A stretch of DNA of 64,000 bases from Paenibacillus radicis (ex Gao et al. 2016) (lineage in GTDB: Bacteria; Bacillota; Bacilli; Paenibacillales; Paenibacillaceae), in contig NZ_BMHY01000001.1 of the NCBI RefSeq assembly GCF_014641555.1, positions 965,678-1,029,677 on the forward strand, given 5' to 3'. Each line of letters opens with the position of its first letter. The first letter of the stretch is position 1. Positions 28,542 through 37,565 of this stretch are shown piece after piece. A program made the translations under genes and the position numbers. The notes under the pieces were generated by a model, which saw only the letters and a program-made list of their open reading frames with translations, was not told where the DNA came from and did not search any database.

Positions 28542-29639
28542 ATGTTTGAGACGGATCTCATACGCCGATTAAATATTCAATTTCCAATCATCCAAGCTCC
28601 TATGGCAGGCGGTCCTGCAACATCTAAACTAATAGCAGAGGTTTCAAATGCAGGGGGGCTGGGCAGTCTGGGTGCTGCCTATTTAACACCAGAAACACTC
28701 CGGAGCACCATACAAGAGATCAGGCAGCTTACGAAGCAGCCTTTTGGAGTTAATTTATTTGTACCGGAGGATGCAACTGAATCTCAAGCAACAATTGAAA
28801 AGATGACAGCCTATTTGAACAAATATCGGACGGAGCTGGGGATTAAGGAAAACCCGTCAATTAATATCGCGACTGAGTCTTTTGAAGAACAAGTGCAAGT
28901 ATTAATTGAAGAAAAAGTTCCGGTTGTCAGTTTCACATTCGGTATACCTTCTAAAGAAGTGATTCAGGCACTGAAAAATCAGGGAACCCTTGTAATTGGA
29001 ACAGCGACTATTGTTGAAGAAGCCAAGCAGCTAGAGTCGGCAGGGGTAGACGCAATTGTAGCGCAGGGGAGCGAAGCGGGAGGGCATCGAGGAACGTTCC
29101 TGAGCAATAAGGCGGATTCTTTAATCGGAACGATGGCGCTAGTTCCTCAGATTGTGGATCAAGTATCTATTCCTGTCATTGCATCAGGCGGAATTATGGA
29201 TGGAAGAGGCCTTGTAGCAAGTCTTACATTAGGAGCATCTGCCGTACAGATGGGTACTGCATTTCTAGCGAGTGTGGAAAGCGGCGCTCACCGTGTGTAT
29301 AAACTGACCATTTTATCAGCAAACGAAGACAGCACTGCAATCACGCGTGCTTACTCAGGTAAAGCGGCTCGCGGTATCCAGACTACATTTATGCAAGAGA
29401 TGGATCAATATGCAGGAGCAATTCCAGCGTTCCCCATTCAGAACGCGATGACAAGAGATATTCGCCAAGCAGCGGCCAAAACGAATAATCCGGAGTATAT
29501 GTCGCTATGGGCGGGGCAGGGGCTTCGATTAGCTACCGATCATTCTGCAGGTGCAATTGTTAAACAGACGATGTCTCAAGCGCATGCGCTTCTTGGAAAC
29601 ATGCTTAAGCTTAAGGATAAATCGGAGGAAATATTATGA
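28542..29639 (+). CDS. Nitronate monooxygenase (2-nitropropane dioxygenase family)
   Basis: A 365-residue FMN-dependent TIM-barrel enzyme. Typical features are PIIQAPMAGGPA near the start, the phosphate-binding EAGGHRG segment and IPVIASGGIMDG. Family members oxidise alkyl nitronates such as propionate-3-nitronate, a metabolic poison. ATG follows AAGGAG. It overlaps the next gene by four bases, so the two are translated together. Confidence 0.9.
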   Translation: MFETDLIRRLNIQFPIIQAPMAGGPATSKLIAEVSNAGGLGSLGAAYLTPETLRSTIQEIRQLTKQPFGVNLFVPEDATESQATIEKMTAYLNKYRTELGIKENPSINIATESFEEQVQVLIEEKVPVVSFTFGIPSKEVIQALKNQGTLVIGTATIVEEAKQLESAGVDAIVAQGSEAGGHRGTFLSNKADSLIGTMALVPQIVDQVSIPVIASGGIMDGRGLVASLTLGASAVQMGTAFLASVESGAHRVYKLTILSANEDSTAITRAYSGKAARGIQTTFMQEMDQYAGAIPAFPIQNAMTRDIRQAAAKTNNPEYMSLWAGQGLRLATDHSAGAIVKQTMSQAHALLGNMLKLKDKSEEIL

Positions 29640-30490
29640 CGACATATCATGCTGTAGAAGTAGAAGGGTTACAAGTGTTTTATCGTAAGGCGGGCAATCC
29701 GGATAAACCAGTTGTTATTTTACTTCATGGATTTCCGACTGCAAGTCATATGTTCAGAGATCTAATGCCTGTATTAGAAAAAGACTACTATTTAATCGCC
29801 CCTGACTATCCTGGTTTTGGTCATTCATCATCACCTGACAGAGACCATTTTCAATATACGTTTGATCACATAACTGACATAATGGAAGCCTTTATTAATG
29901 AACTTAGGCTTACTAAATACGCATTATATGTCTTTGACTATGGAGCACCGATTGGCTTTCGTTTGGCTATGCGCCGTCCAGAAAATGTAACAGCAATAAT
30001 AAGTCAGAACGGCAATATTTATCGTGAAGGGCTTGGCGGGAAATGGGCGGCCCGAGAAGAATATTGGCGTAATCCAACACCAGAGAAACGAGACAGTTAT
30101 CGGATCGCCTTTGCACCTGATACAATAAGGAACCAATATGTGGATGGCACAAAAGTGAATCAAGTTTCCCCAGACGGATATACTCTTGATATTGCGTATA
30201 TGTCCCGACCGGGAAATGATGAGAAACAACTAGATTTAATTTTTGACTACCAAACTAATGTGAAACTGTATCCAGATTTTCAAAAATATCTTCAAGAACA
30301 CCAGCCGCCTTTATTAGCGGTTTGGGGTCAAAACGATATTTCTTTTATTCCGGAAGGTGCTAAGGCTTTTAAGAAGGATTTACCAGAAGCTAGTATTCAC
30401 CTGTTCGATTCAGGTCATTTTGCTTTAGAAACACATGCTAAAGAAATTGGGGAATTAATGTTGAGTTTTTTGAAAAAGGTTGGGGTTTGA
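29636..30490 (+). CDS. Alpha/beta hydrolase, epoxide hydrolase/dehalogenase type
   Basis: A 284-residue alpha/beta hydrolase. It has the oxyanion motif HGFPTAS and an Asp (D101, in VFDYGAP) where esterases have Ser; Asp is the nucleophile of haloalkane dehalogenases and epoxide hydrolases. The acid region WGQNDISF and His261 in SGHFALE complete the triad. ATG overlaps the upstream stop (ATGA). Likely a detoxification partner of the monooxygenase; substrate unknown. Confidence 0.87.
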   Translation: MTTYHAVEVEGLQVFYRKAGNPDKPVVILLHGFPTASHMFRDLMPVLEKDYYLIAPDYPGFGHSSSPDRDHFQYTFDHITDIMEAFINELRLTKYALYVFDYGAPIGFRLAMRRPENVTAIISQNGNIYREGLGGKWAAREEYWRNPTPEKRDSYRIAFAPDTIRNQYVDGTKVNQVSPDGYTLDIAYMSRPGNDEKQLDLIFDYQTNVKLYPDFQKYLQEHQPPLLAVWGQNDISFIPEGAKAFKKDLPEASIHLFDSGHFALETHAKEIGELMLSFLKKVGV

Positions 30491-30509
30491 ATCCATCATC
30501 AGGGATGAA

Positions 30510-30551
30510 AAAAACCGTAAGTGCTGGGGTGCCCCAGCGCTTGCGGTTTTT
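30510..30551 (+). terminator. Terminator after NMO/hydrolase operon
   Basis: ACCGTAAGTGCTGGGG pairs with CCCCAGCGCTTGCGGT across a 2-base loop, with five T after it. Confidence 0.9.
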
Positions 30552-30641
30552 GTTTTAGCGCAGCTTTTGGTTCCATCATGCGGTGGAAAATTAGTTGGAC
30601 TTTGCTTCACACAAAGCATACTTGTTCGCTCTCGCTTAATC

Positions 30642-32273
30642 TTAGTCGGTAATTGTAAACATCGTATCATTTTGCTCGAAGTGCTCTATTTTTGCAGAAT
30701 AATCTTGTTCTGCTTCCGTTTCCGTCAGTATTCCATTAGAAACTAGCAAGTCATAAAATGACTGTAACATCGTTGCTGATATATTGGACAATTTCTTGAA
30801 CGTAATCATCATTCGATGACCATCAAGCAGAACGGAAGCGACTTTTTCAGGCTGAACAAGCTCAATATGTATACCGTTCTGGTCAGTAACCAAATACATT
30901 TCTTTTCCGTTCCCGAAGACGATATGTTTGACTTGTGCTCCTTCTTTGAGACGGCTCTGCATTTCTTTCATGGAATAGCCCGGAATCGGATCGTTTATGA
31001 GAAGCCAGTTAGCGAATTCTGTTGCGTTGATATCATCGGCATCGTACAGGCTCCAATTCGTGCCACTGTCCTTGCTAATCAAGATGGAGTTATCTTTCGT
31101 TACACGCAGGTACACCTCGTTGTCCATATAAACCGCCCTATAATTTGAAGCGTTAAGTCGGTCAATCAACATCGGTACATCCGCGCTTGTGAATGTTAGA
31201 TCAATGGGCATTAAAGCTGTCGTTGATTGGCCTTTGCCTTGATAGACGACCTTAGCGCCGTCAGAACCTGCGTGTTCAACCGTATGATCAGGAGCAGAGG
31301 TCGCAAAAACTGTAACAGATCCGGCTACAATGACAATTGCGAGCAGCATGGCCGTAATCGAGATTTTCTTTGTTTTCATAATGGCAAGAATCCTTTCTTC
31401 AGTTGAACTTTGGGAAAAGTTATTGACCATGGGAGACAAACCGCTTTTCTTTTCTTCCAAACGGACTAGCGCCATCGCATAAGCAGACTTCATGCTTTCA
31501 CCAAATGTCCGAATCACCTTTTCATCACAGGATAGCTCAATGTCACGGTTGGCAAGGAAGTACATGACCCATACGAAAGGGTTAAACCAATGGATACACA
31601 CGCTAGCGGCGAGCAACCACTTTTTAAGGGTGTCAAACCGTCTAATGTGAATATATTCGTGGGTAAGAATTAGGCCAAGCTGTTGCTCGTCCTCATAATC
31701 GATTTGTTTCGGTAAAAGTACTACAGGTCTGATAATACCATAGGTGAGCGGAGTCAAAATTTGATCGGATTGACGAATTTGTACCTTACGCCTTAAAGAA
31801 TTGGTCTGCTGCCATTCTCTTATGTAATTACTTTCAACCGGTAACGACATTTTGTAACGATTTCGGCTTCTTAAATGCGGGATGATGAAAAACAAAGCGC
31901 ATGCAATAAAACCAACAAGCCATATCAGCACATAAGGCGAAAGTGGTGAAGCAGCCTGTACGGGTACGGCTGGAATAGCTATGCTATCCGATTTTGGCTG
32001 CATGATAACCGTATTGTCATCTAGTAAGGAGGAGCTTCTTTTCGAGAAGGCAGCGTTTTCTGGCACTGTAACCACCATTTCCTCCAAATAGCTAACTGCT
32101 GTAAAAATGCTAAATGGCGAAGGAACGGAAAAAGGAACAAGCAGCCGAAATAACACGAAGCTCCAAAGAACGACAAAGGTTAGTTTGGGCACTTTATGGA
32201 TGAGGAGGAACCGAAAGATCATGATGGCGACAATGAATGTAGATGCCGATATAGTCATTTCAAGCAAGGACAT
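30642..32273 (-). CDS. BlaR1/MecR1-type M56 membrane metallopeptidase
   Basis: A 543-residue protein. About four membrane helices are followed or interrupted by a zinc protease site, HEYIH (His205, Glu206, His209). The C-terminal 200 residues are extracytoplasmic but lack the penicillin-binding SxxK domain of true BlaR1. On sensing a signal, such proteases cause loss of the partner BlaI repressor, whose gene precedes this one by nine bases. The signal is unknown; no beta-lactamase gene is nearby. Confidence 0.86.
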   Translation of the reverse strand: MSLLEMTISASTFIVAIMIFRFLLIHKVPKLTFVVLWSFVLFRLLVPFSVPSPFSIFTAVSYLEEMVVTVPENAAFSKRSSSLLDDNTVIMQPKSDSIAIPAVPVQAASPLSPYVLIWLVGFIACALFFIIPHLRSRNRYKMSLPVESNYIREWQQTNSLRRKVQIRQSDQILTPLTYGIIRPVVLLPKQIDYEDEQQLGLILTHEYIHIRRFDTLKKWLLAASVCIHWFNPFVWVMYFLANRDIELSCDEKVIRTFGESMKSAYAMALVRLEEKKSGLSPMVNNFSQSSTEERILAIMKTKKISITAMLLAIVIVAGSVTVFATSAPDHTVEHAGSDGAKVVYQGKGQSTTALMPIDLTFTSADVPMLIDRLNASNYRAVYMDNEVYLRVTKDNSILISKDSGTNWSLYDADDINATEFANWLLINDPIPGYSMKEMQSRLKEGAQVKHIVFGNGKEMYLVTDQNGIHIELVQPEKVASVLLDGHRMMITFKKLSNISATMLQSFYDLLVSNGILTETEAEQDYSAKIEHFEQNDTMFTITD

Positions 32274-32282
32274 TTATTCAGC

Positions 32283-32642
32283 TCACTCCAAACTCTCAAT
32301 AAGCCGTTTTAAACGGTTAATTTCCTCAATCGTCAGTCGTTTCTGCCCGAGCAGGGATGCAATTAATCTGTCCGGGGCCCCATCATACATCTTATTAATC
32401 AGTTCGGTTGTTTCTTGCTCCTGAACCTGCTCCCGCGTAACAAGCGCATGGCAGACAAAATGGGGCTCTTGTCGTTCAATTGCTCCTTTATCCAGACATT
32501 TCTTAATAATGGTATAGGTCGTCGTTTTACTCCAGCCGACCTTTTCCTTCGTAATTTCAGCAATCCTCTTTGCCGTCGTATCGCCGTCTCTCCACAAAAT
32601 TTCCATAATATTGAGTTCGCTGTCGAACAGCTTAATTCCCAT
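32283..32642 (-). CDS. BlaI/MecI-family repressor
   Basis: A 119-residue winged-helix repressor with family motifs LNIMEILWRDG and VGWSKTTTYTII. It cuts off transcription as a dimer until the BlaR1 partner triggers its cleavage. The start at 32642 (MGIKLFD) is chosen because GAGGTG lies before it; a longer ATG at 32657 overlaps that site. Two matching operators lie just upstream. Confidence 0.9.
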   Translation of the reverse strand: MGIKLFDSELNIMEILWRDGDTTAKRIAEITKEKVGWSKTTTYTIIKKCLDKGAIERQEPHFVCHALVTREQVQEQETTELINKMYDGAPDRLIASLLGQKRLTIEEINRLKRLIESLE

Positions 32643-32668
32643 AACAAAACACCTCATTTCAGACTTAA

Positions 32669-32684
32669 TTCTACTACAGTAGAA
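32669..32684. promoter_or_regulatory. BlaI-type operator 1
   Basis: TTCTAC-TACA-GTAGAA is a perfect dyad with the TACA/TGTA-like core of BlaI/MecI operators. It lies 27 bp before the repressor gene. Confidence 0.8.
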
Positions 32685-32697
32685 CGATGTGTTTATA

Positions 32698-32713
32698 TTC
32701 TACTGCAATAGAA
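32698..32713. promoter_or_regulatory. BlaI-type operator 2
   Basis: TTCTACTGCAATAGAA is a second, slightly imperfect copy, 29 bp from the first (about three helix turns), as in autoregulated bla/mec control regions. Confidence 0.78.
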
Positions 32714-32747
32714 TGCTTTTGTCTACACTTCGTCTGCTTATCATAGA

Positions 32748-32783
32748 GAAAAACGGCGATGCAGATGGAACTGCACCGCCGTG
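32748..32783 (-). terminator. Terminator of the YheC/D gene
   Basis: On the minus strand ACGGCGGTGCAG-N6-CTGCATCGCCGT has one mismatch and is followed by TTTTT. Confidence 0.85.
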
Positions 32784-32868
32784 TAGTTAACGAACAGGGA
32801 AGTCGAGCTAATAACAAAGGCATGTAACCATGCCAAGCCTGAAATCATATACTGGGGATTATCAAGAT

Positions 32869-33900
32869 TTAATGGGTGCATAAATAACCAGCATAATCCA
32901 ATGGTCGCTTAAAAACCTCGAACTGGTTGAGGAGGCCATCATATAGTTTCTTTTGCGGTTGTCCGTTTAGTTCAATGATCCACAAATGTTCGTTGTTGTC
33001 TAACGTAAAATCCACACTGAACTCACCTAAGTGGTAGCTGGTGTTTGAATCGATAATTTCAGCTGCCCTTAAGCTTAAGTCATAAACAGAACGGATAATT
33101 GCATTAACTTTATCTGGCGGGTACAAACAATTAAGAACTTCTATTGATAAACAAACCTTTTCACAGATACTTGTATTATAACTGCCTTCATAAGCAATTC
33201 GGCTGACGATATTTGTAATAGACCATAAGCCTTCTTCATTTTTTTGCACGAGAGCTCGGATATCAAAGTTTTGTTCGTTTATTTGTAGGACATCCACACC
33301 TTCTTGAATGATATAGGGGGTGGAGCCGATAAACGTTTGAATGCTCTTCTGAAATTGTAAAGGGTCTCTTACTATTAATGTGGGTGAGAAATAATGATGG
33401 CAAATGTGTATTTCCCCTGAATCTTTCAACTCCGCGCGATAAACTCCTTTCCCTTTATGTCCATAGAAAGGCTTAAGATATAGGGTTTTATGAACTTTTA
33501 GCAATTGGACAGCTTTCTCTTTGTCATAGGCAACGGTCTCTGGTAAATAATCAATGAGCAATCTGCTTAAATTATTATAAATCTCACGTTTGTTAAATTG
33601 ATTGATATGGTTGAAACATTTTTGACTCCCAATTACCGCTCCCAACCGTTCAATGATTTTTTGATTTGTGTCGTAACATCGGTTGTATACAACCTGCGGG
33701 AAAGGAAATCTGCTTAGCATCCATCTCCCTTTTGAACGATGAAGTCCAATCACACTCTTGTTTTTCCATTTAATAGACGAGGGGGTAAAACAAAATATTT
33801 TCAATTTGGCTGCATTATGTTGAAGATATTGCTTAAGAACATACTTTCTTTGACTACGGTTTGCAACTAGAATGCCTACCAAACCGTTGTTATTGTTCAT
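32869..33900 (-). CDS. YheC/YheD-family coat-associated ATP-grasp protein
   Basis: A 343-residue protein of the YheC/D group. It opens with VGILVANRS and has PFPQVVYNRCYD and an ATP-grasp core (LYLKPFYGHKGKGVYR, DFTLDNNEHLWIIELNGQP). YheC and YheD are linked to the endospore coat in Bacillus. ATP-grasp enzymes join acid and amine groups, but the substrate is unknown. It stands alone and has its own terminator. Confidence 0.85.
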   Translation of the reverse strand: MNNNNGLVGILVANRSQRKYVLKQYLQHNAAKLKIFCFTPSSIKWKNKSVIGLHRSKGRWMLSRFPFPQVVYNRCYDTNQKIIERLGAVIGSQKCFNHINQFNKREIYNNLSRLLIDYLPETVAYDKEKAVQLLKVHKTLYLKPFYGHKGKGVYRAELKDSGEIHICHHYFSPTLIVRDPLQFQKSIQTFIGSTPYIIQEGVDVLQINEQNFDIRALVQKNEEGLWSITNIVSRIAYEGSYNTSICEKVCLSIEVLNCLYPPDKVNAIIRSVYDLSLRAAEIIDSNTSYHLGEFSVDFTLDNNEHLWIIELNGQPQKKLYDGLLNQFEVFKRPLDYAGYLCTH

Positions 33901-33964
33901 TATATGCCTCCATTATTATTAAAGAGAGTCGTAATAATAGAGTATGTAAAATAAAAGGAAGCGT

Positions 33965-34018
33965 ATGGACAACAATACAACTGAAACAAAAAAAATTTAT
34001 CATAGACATTTGCACTAA
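33965..34018 (+). CDS. Possible 17-residue ORF in frame with the collagen-like gene
   Basis: ATG 33965 sits five bases behind AAAAGGAAG, the best ribosome site in this region. It reads 17 codons to a TAA at 34016-34018 that is in frame with the collagen-like gene. It may be a short leader peptide or the original start of the collagen gene cut by a nonsense mutation. Confidence 0.3.
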   Translation: MDNNTTETKKIYHRHLH

Positions 34019-34135
34019 TTGGTATCCGTAAGAATAACATGGGTTGGAATACAAAAGAGTGAGTTATCATTGTGTATAATCAATGCAAAAAACACCAATG
34101 ATCCTCAGTCAATAAAAAGGATTGTGTGTTCAAAG

Positions 34136-34792
34136 ATGGGTAGTTTACCTGGGCCTCCAGGCCCTCCTGGCCCACAAGGACCTCAAGGTCCACAAGGCCC
34201 GCAAGGCCCGCAAGGTCCACAAGGTGTATGTCCTCCATGTCCGCCGGGACCACAGGGTCCTGCAGGTCCTGCCGGTCAAACTGGCCCACAAGGACCTCAA
34301 GGTCCACAAGGCCCGCAAGGACCTCAAGGTCCTGCTGCAGTCACTTCATTTGCCTTTCTGTGCAGCACTGTGGATCAAACTGTTGCAGCAGCACCAGCTC
34401 CAGGCGGGCAAGGCGGGGCGGTTACCTTTGATAATTCTTTGATCAATTCAACAGCACTTTCTTTCACAGCACCATCTACAATAAATATCTTAGAAACTGG
34501 ATTCTACCACATTAGCTGGGAAGTGTTCCCTACGGCGGGGAACTCTGCTTTTGGGTTATTCTTTGATCCGGATGCTGGAGGTCCTATTGCAGCTTCATTG
34601 GTTCTTTGCAGCAATTATGGTTCAGGAGCAGGAAATAATCCGTATCAGGGTCAAGTCATTGCACAATTAACAGCCGGAGGAACGCTGACCTTAAACCGGA
34701 TTGATAATATGGGGGCTCAAACCTTGCAAGCAAGCATTGGCGGAGGAACTCCTACTGTTAGTGCATCAATTGTCATTGAAAAATTAGCATAG
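34136..34792 (+). CDS. Collagen-like exosporium-type protein (BclA-like)
   Basis: A 218-residue protein. About 20 Gly-X-Y triplets (GPP, GPQ, GPA) form a collagen helix, interrupted once by VCPPCPP with two cysteines. A C-terminal 140-residue beta domain of the BclA/C1q type follows ([24 protein letters not shown]). Such proteins form hair-like fibres on spores. The start is uncertain: ATG 34136 is just before the repeats with only a distant AAAAAGG; the frame is open back to a stop at 34016-34018. Confidence 0.8.
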   Translation: MGSLPGPPGPPGPQGPQGPQGPQGPQGPQGVCPPCPPGPQGPAGPAGQTGPQGPQGPQGPQGPQGPAAVTSFAFLCSTVDQTVAAAPAPGGQGGAVTFDNSLINSTALSFTAPSTINILETGFYHISWEVFPTAGNSAFGLFFDPDAGGPIAASLVLCSNYGSGAGNNPYQGQVIAQLTAGGTLTLNRIDNMGAQTLQASIGGGTPTVSASIVIEKLA

Positions 34793-34800
34793 AATAAGAT

Positions 34801-34854
34801 AGTAGGGCTGCCTCCATAAGATTGGAAAATCTTAAGAGGCAGCCCTACTTTTTA
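34801..34854 (+). terminator. Terminator of the collagen-like gene
   Basis: A perfect 14-bp stem (AGTAGGGCTGCCTC) with an inner TAAGATT/AATCTTA helix and a run of T. Confidence 0.92.
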
Positions 34855-35035
34855 TTGTTGATTGTAAATATGGACGATTTTTTTGAGGTACATAAAGAAT
34901 AGCAATCGGAGGACAATCAAAGTTGTTGAAATATTGTAAAGGAAATTCAAGCACATAAGCCGGATACTTACAGTGTATATTGCACTTTCTGGCTGGTATG
35001 ATAGATTTAACAAAACGAAGAGAGGGCGACAAAGA

Positions 35036-35764
35036 GTGGATACGTTCAACGACATCGTTGCAGAGAAGCGTACCTATACAGCGGCACAGGTGACGCATTC
35101 TCATCACCATGCTCATTTAATTATGCCGCTGAGCGGAGAGCTTACGATAGCGACAGAAGCAAGTCATCACCGGGTGAACGAGCAAACTTTGCTGTATGTT
35201 TCGCCCAACTATGAGCATTGCTTTTATGCAACAACTAGAAATGAGTTTTTGGTGCTTGATATCCCAAGCGGGATGGTCTCTGCAAGCGAAATGCCGGGAA
35301 ATAGCGCCGGCTGTAAAGCTCATGCATTAAATAATCAATGGAAAAGCATTCGGTATTTGCTTCTGCATGAGATGGAGCAGCATCATTCCCGTTCGTCGCT
35401 TAGGGATCTGTTTCCTTACATTTCTCGCTGCTTGCAGCAAGAGAAACGAGGACTGCCCCGATCCATTCAATATATCCATGAAAATTACGACCAGCCGATT
35501 TCGGTTCAGAAGCTTTCTGAGCTTGAAAATTACAATCGCACCTATTATTCGAACTGGTTCCTGAAGGAAACAGGTAAAACGCCTTCCGTCTATATACAGG
35601 AAGTCCGATTGAGCGAAGCAAAGAAGCTGCTGCTCAGCAGTGACATGTCTTTGCTGCATATCGCCATGGAGGTGGGGCTGGAGCATCAGTCTTCTTTGAC
35701 AAGGCTGTTCGCCAAGCATGAGCAATTGACACCGAGCCAATACCGCCAGCAATATAGAACTTAG
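35036..35764 (+). CDS. AraC-family transcriptional regulator, cupin type
   Basis: A 242-residue soluble regulator. The N-terminal cupin half carries HSHHHAHLIMPLSGEL. The C-terminal half has two helix-turn-helix units (ISVQKLSELENYNRTYYSNW, then LLHIAMEVGLEHQSSLTRLF). GTG 35036 is chosen because AGAGGG lies nine bases upstream. It precedes an EamA-type exporter in the same direction, which it may control. Confidence 0.86.
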   Translation: MDTFNDIVAEKRTYTAAQVTHSHHHAHLIMPLSGELTIATEASHHRVNEQTLLYVSPNYEHCFYATTRNEFLVLDIPSGMVSASEMPGNSAGCKAHALNNQWKSIRYLLLHEMEQHHSRSSLRDLFPYISRCLQQEKRGLPRSIQYIHENYDQPISVQKLSELENYNRTYYSNWFLKETGKTPSVYIQEVRLSEAKKLLLSSDMSLLHIAMEVGLEHQSSLTRLFAKHEQLTPSQYRQQYRT

Positions 35765-35910
35765 TCTTGAACATCCGACAATAGGTTAAAATAACCTGAA
35801 TACGAGTCAAATTCCCTTTGCATCCAACCATTACAATGAATGAACAGCCTGTCCAAGTGAACCGGTTGTGAATGCATGACATGATGTTGATCGCTAAGGG
35901 GATGTGCGCA

Positions 35911-36801
35911 ATGAAAATATTGTTAGGCTTACTTTTTACTCTACTATGGTCATCTGCGGCAATAGCAATTAAGCTGGGGCTGCACGCGACTACTCCGCTG
36001 CTGCTAGCTAATATTCGCTTTCTTATAGCCGGCGCCTTGCTGTTTATCTACGTGTATTGTATAAAAAGGTCTTATCGCTGGCCGCGACGGGAAGAATGGC
36101 GTCCGCTCATTATTTTGGGAACGCTCAATACAACGTTGTACTTAGGGGCAACAAGTCTAGCTCTGGATAAAGTGTCTGCCGGATTATTCAATTTATTCGT
36201 GACCGTAAATCCTTTTCTGGTTGCCTTGCTTTCGTCGGTCTGGCTAAAACGAAAAATAACGGGCAAAGAGTGGATCGGCATGATTATCGCGGCTATTGGC
36301 TTGTTCATTGCGACTTGGCCGGCGCTTGCCGACAGTGAATTTCAGTTTGCGGGAATTATAATCGTGGCGGCAGGCATGACGGCGATGGCGCTGGGAAGTG
36401 TATTTTTTAAAAAAGCTAATTTAGCGCTTCCCGGCCTTGTCATTAATACTTGGCAGCTTGTAATAGGCGGAGTGCTTTCCTTGCCCATTACATACTTCTT
36501 CGAGCGTGATAAGTATGTTCTGCACTTTAATTATTATTTGGCAGGGTCGCTTTTCTGGCTTGTCTTCGTAATATCGATCGCTACGATGCTGCTCTGGTTC
36601 TACTTGCTGAAGCAAGATGCCGTTAAAGCAAACAATTGGTTGTTTATGACCCCGATTTTCGGTTTTATGCTCTCTGCTGCTATATTAAACGAATCAGTTA
36701 CCACATATGATTGGATAGCGACTGTCTTTGTGGTGGCGGGACTGTTGATCTCGGGTAACATCGCGGTACAACGGGTTGGGAAAATGAAGCTGAAGCAGTG
36801 A
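35911..36801 (+). CDS. EamA-family (DMT superfamily) transporter
   Basis: A 296-residue protein with ten predicted helices in two EamA repeats (LLFTLLWSSAAIAIKLGL near the start). Such proteins export amino acids or other small metabolites. ATG 35911 follows AAGGGG by nine bases; in-frame ATGs lie upstream at 35902 and earlier. Substrate unknown. Confidence 0.87.
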   Translation: MKILLGLLFTLLWSSAAIAIKLGLHATTPLLLANIRFLIAGALLFIYVYCIKRSYRWPRREEWRPLIILGTLNTTLYLGATSLALDKVSAGLFNLFVTVNPFLVALLSSVWLKRKITGKEWIGMIIAAIGLFIATWPALADSEFQFAGIIIVAAGMTAMALGSVFFKKANLALPGLVINTWQLVIGGVLSLPITYFFERDKYVLHFNYYLAGSLFWLVFVISIATMLLWFYLLKQDAVKANNWLFMTPIFGFMLSAAILNESVTTYDWIATVFVVAGLLISGNIAVQRVGKMKLKQ

Positions 36802-36830
36802 TTCGTATACTGCTTGAATCTCTTCAATAA

Positions 36831-36863
36831 CGAAAAAAAACGCCGTGATGGCGTTTTTTTTCG
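36831..36863. terminator. Bidirectional terminator
   Basis: CGAAAAAAAACGCC-GTGAT-GGCGTTTTTTTTCG is a perfect 14-bp inverted repeat with A and T runs that serves both convergent genes. Confidence 0.93.
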
Positions 36864-36889
36864 TTGAACATTGAAAAGCGATCAAGCAA

Positions 36890-37333
36890 TTAGCAGTTAG
36901 GTCCAGCTGCAACAGCGTTAACTTGTTTGAAGGTGATGAATACGATGGAGCCTGGTTGGAAGAGGTGGTGCTGGCGATCACCGCCAGATCTGCCGCCAGA
37001 TCTGTGATTTTCGACAATTGTCATTTCAAAGCCGTCACCGTCAACACTGATAATACGGCCGCGAATGACGAATTTGTCAAGAACTACAGTAACGATTGTG
37101 CTAGCTTTAGCCCAGCCTCTCAGACGTTGAGCAAGAGAAGGTCCAAAAAATGGGTCATTTCGTCTGTCATCTTGTCTGTTAGAAGAACGATGGCAGTTGT
37201 TGTTATTGTTGTTGTTGCTATAACCTCCAACACTCCCGCCATAACCTGAGATTTTTACTTTTCCTTTAGCTGCAACTTTAGCTGGTGCGTTTTTAACGAT
37301 AGAAGCATAGTTTTTCACTGTCATTTTTTTCAT
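36890..37333 (-). CDS. Small basic Asn/Gly-rich protein of unknown function
   Basis: A 147-residue protein. Residues 1-35 are Lys/Ala-rich. A seven-Asn run follows (SNNNNNNNCHRSSNRQDD). The C-terminal half looks like a small beta barrel: FVIRGRIISVDGDGFEMTIV, then SIVFITFKQVNAV, resembling YlzA/LSm-like folds. The start follows AAAGGGATG. It could be a spore-coat or nucleic-acid-binding protein; family not recognised. Confidence 0.7.
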   Translation of the reverse strand: MKKMTVKNYASIVKNAPAKVAAKGKVKISGYGGSVGGYSNNNNNNNCHRSSNRQDDRRNDPFFGPSLAQRLRGWAKASTIVTVVLDKFVIRGRIISVDGDGFEMTIVENHRSGGRSGGDRQHHLFQPGSIVFITFKQVNAVAAGPNC

Positions 37334-37523
37334 TAAACTTTCATCCCTTTCGATTGGTATAAGACATTCTATGAATTATTCATAGAAATGGTATAGACTA
37401 GTAGCTTTATAGATTAGCGGAGTTTTAAATGATAGAAACGAGCAAAGCGGAAGCAGTTATTTGGAACTGAATGGAGGCTCGGGGGATATGAAGGTATTTG
37501 GTGCAGCAGCGGACTCAAGCCGT

Positions 37524-37560
37524 AAAAAAAGAGAGATCAGCGCAAGCTGATCTCTCTTTT
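37524..37560 (-). terminator. Terminator of the ECF operon
   Basis: GAGAGATCAGC-GCAA-GCTGATCTCTC is a perfect 11-bp stem. Read on the minus strand it is followed by seven T just after ecfT. Confidence 0.92.
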
Positions 37561-37565
37561 CGATG

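Noticed and set aside
34080..34442. Open frames antisense to or shifted within the collagen repeats
   Set aside because: They arise from the low-complexity Gly-Pro codons.
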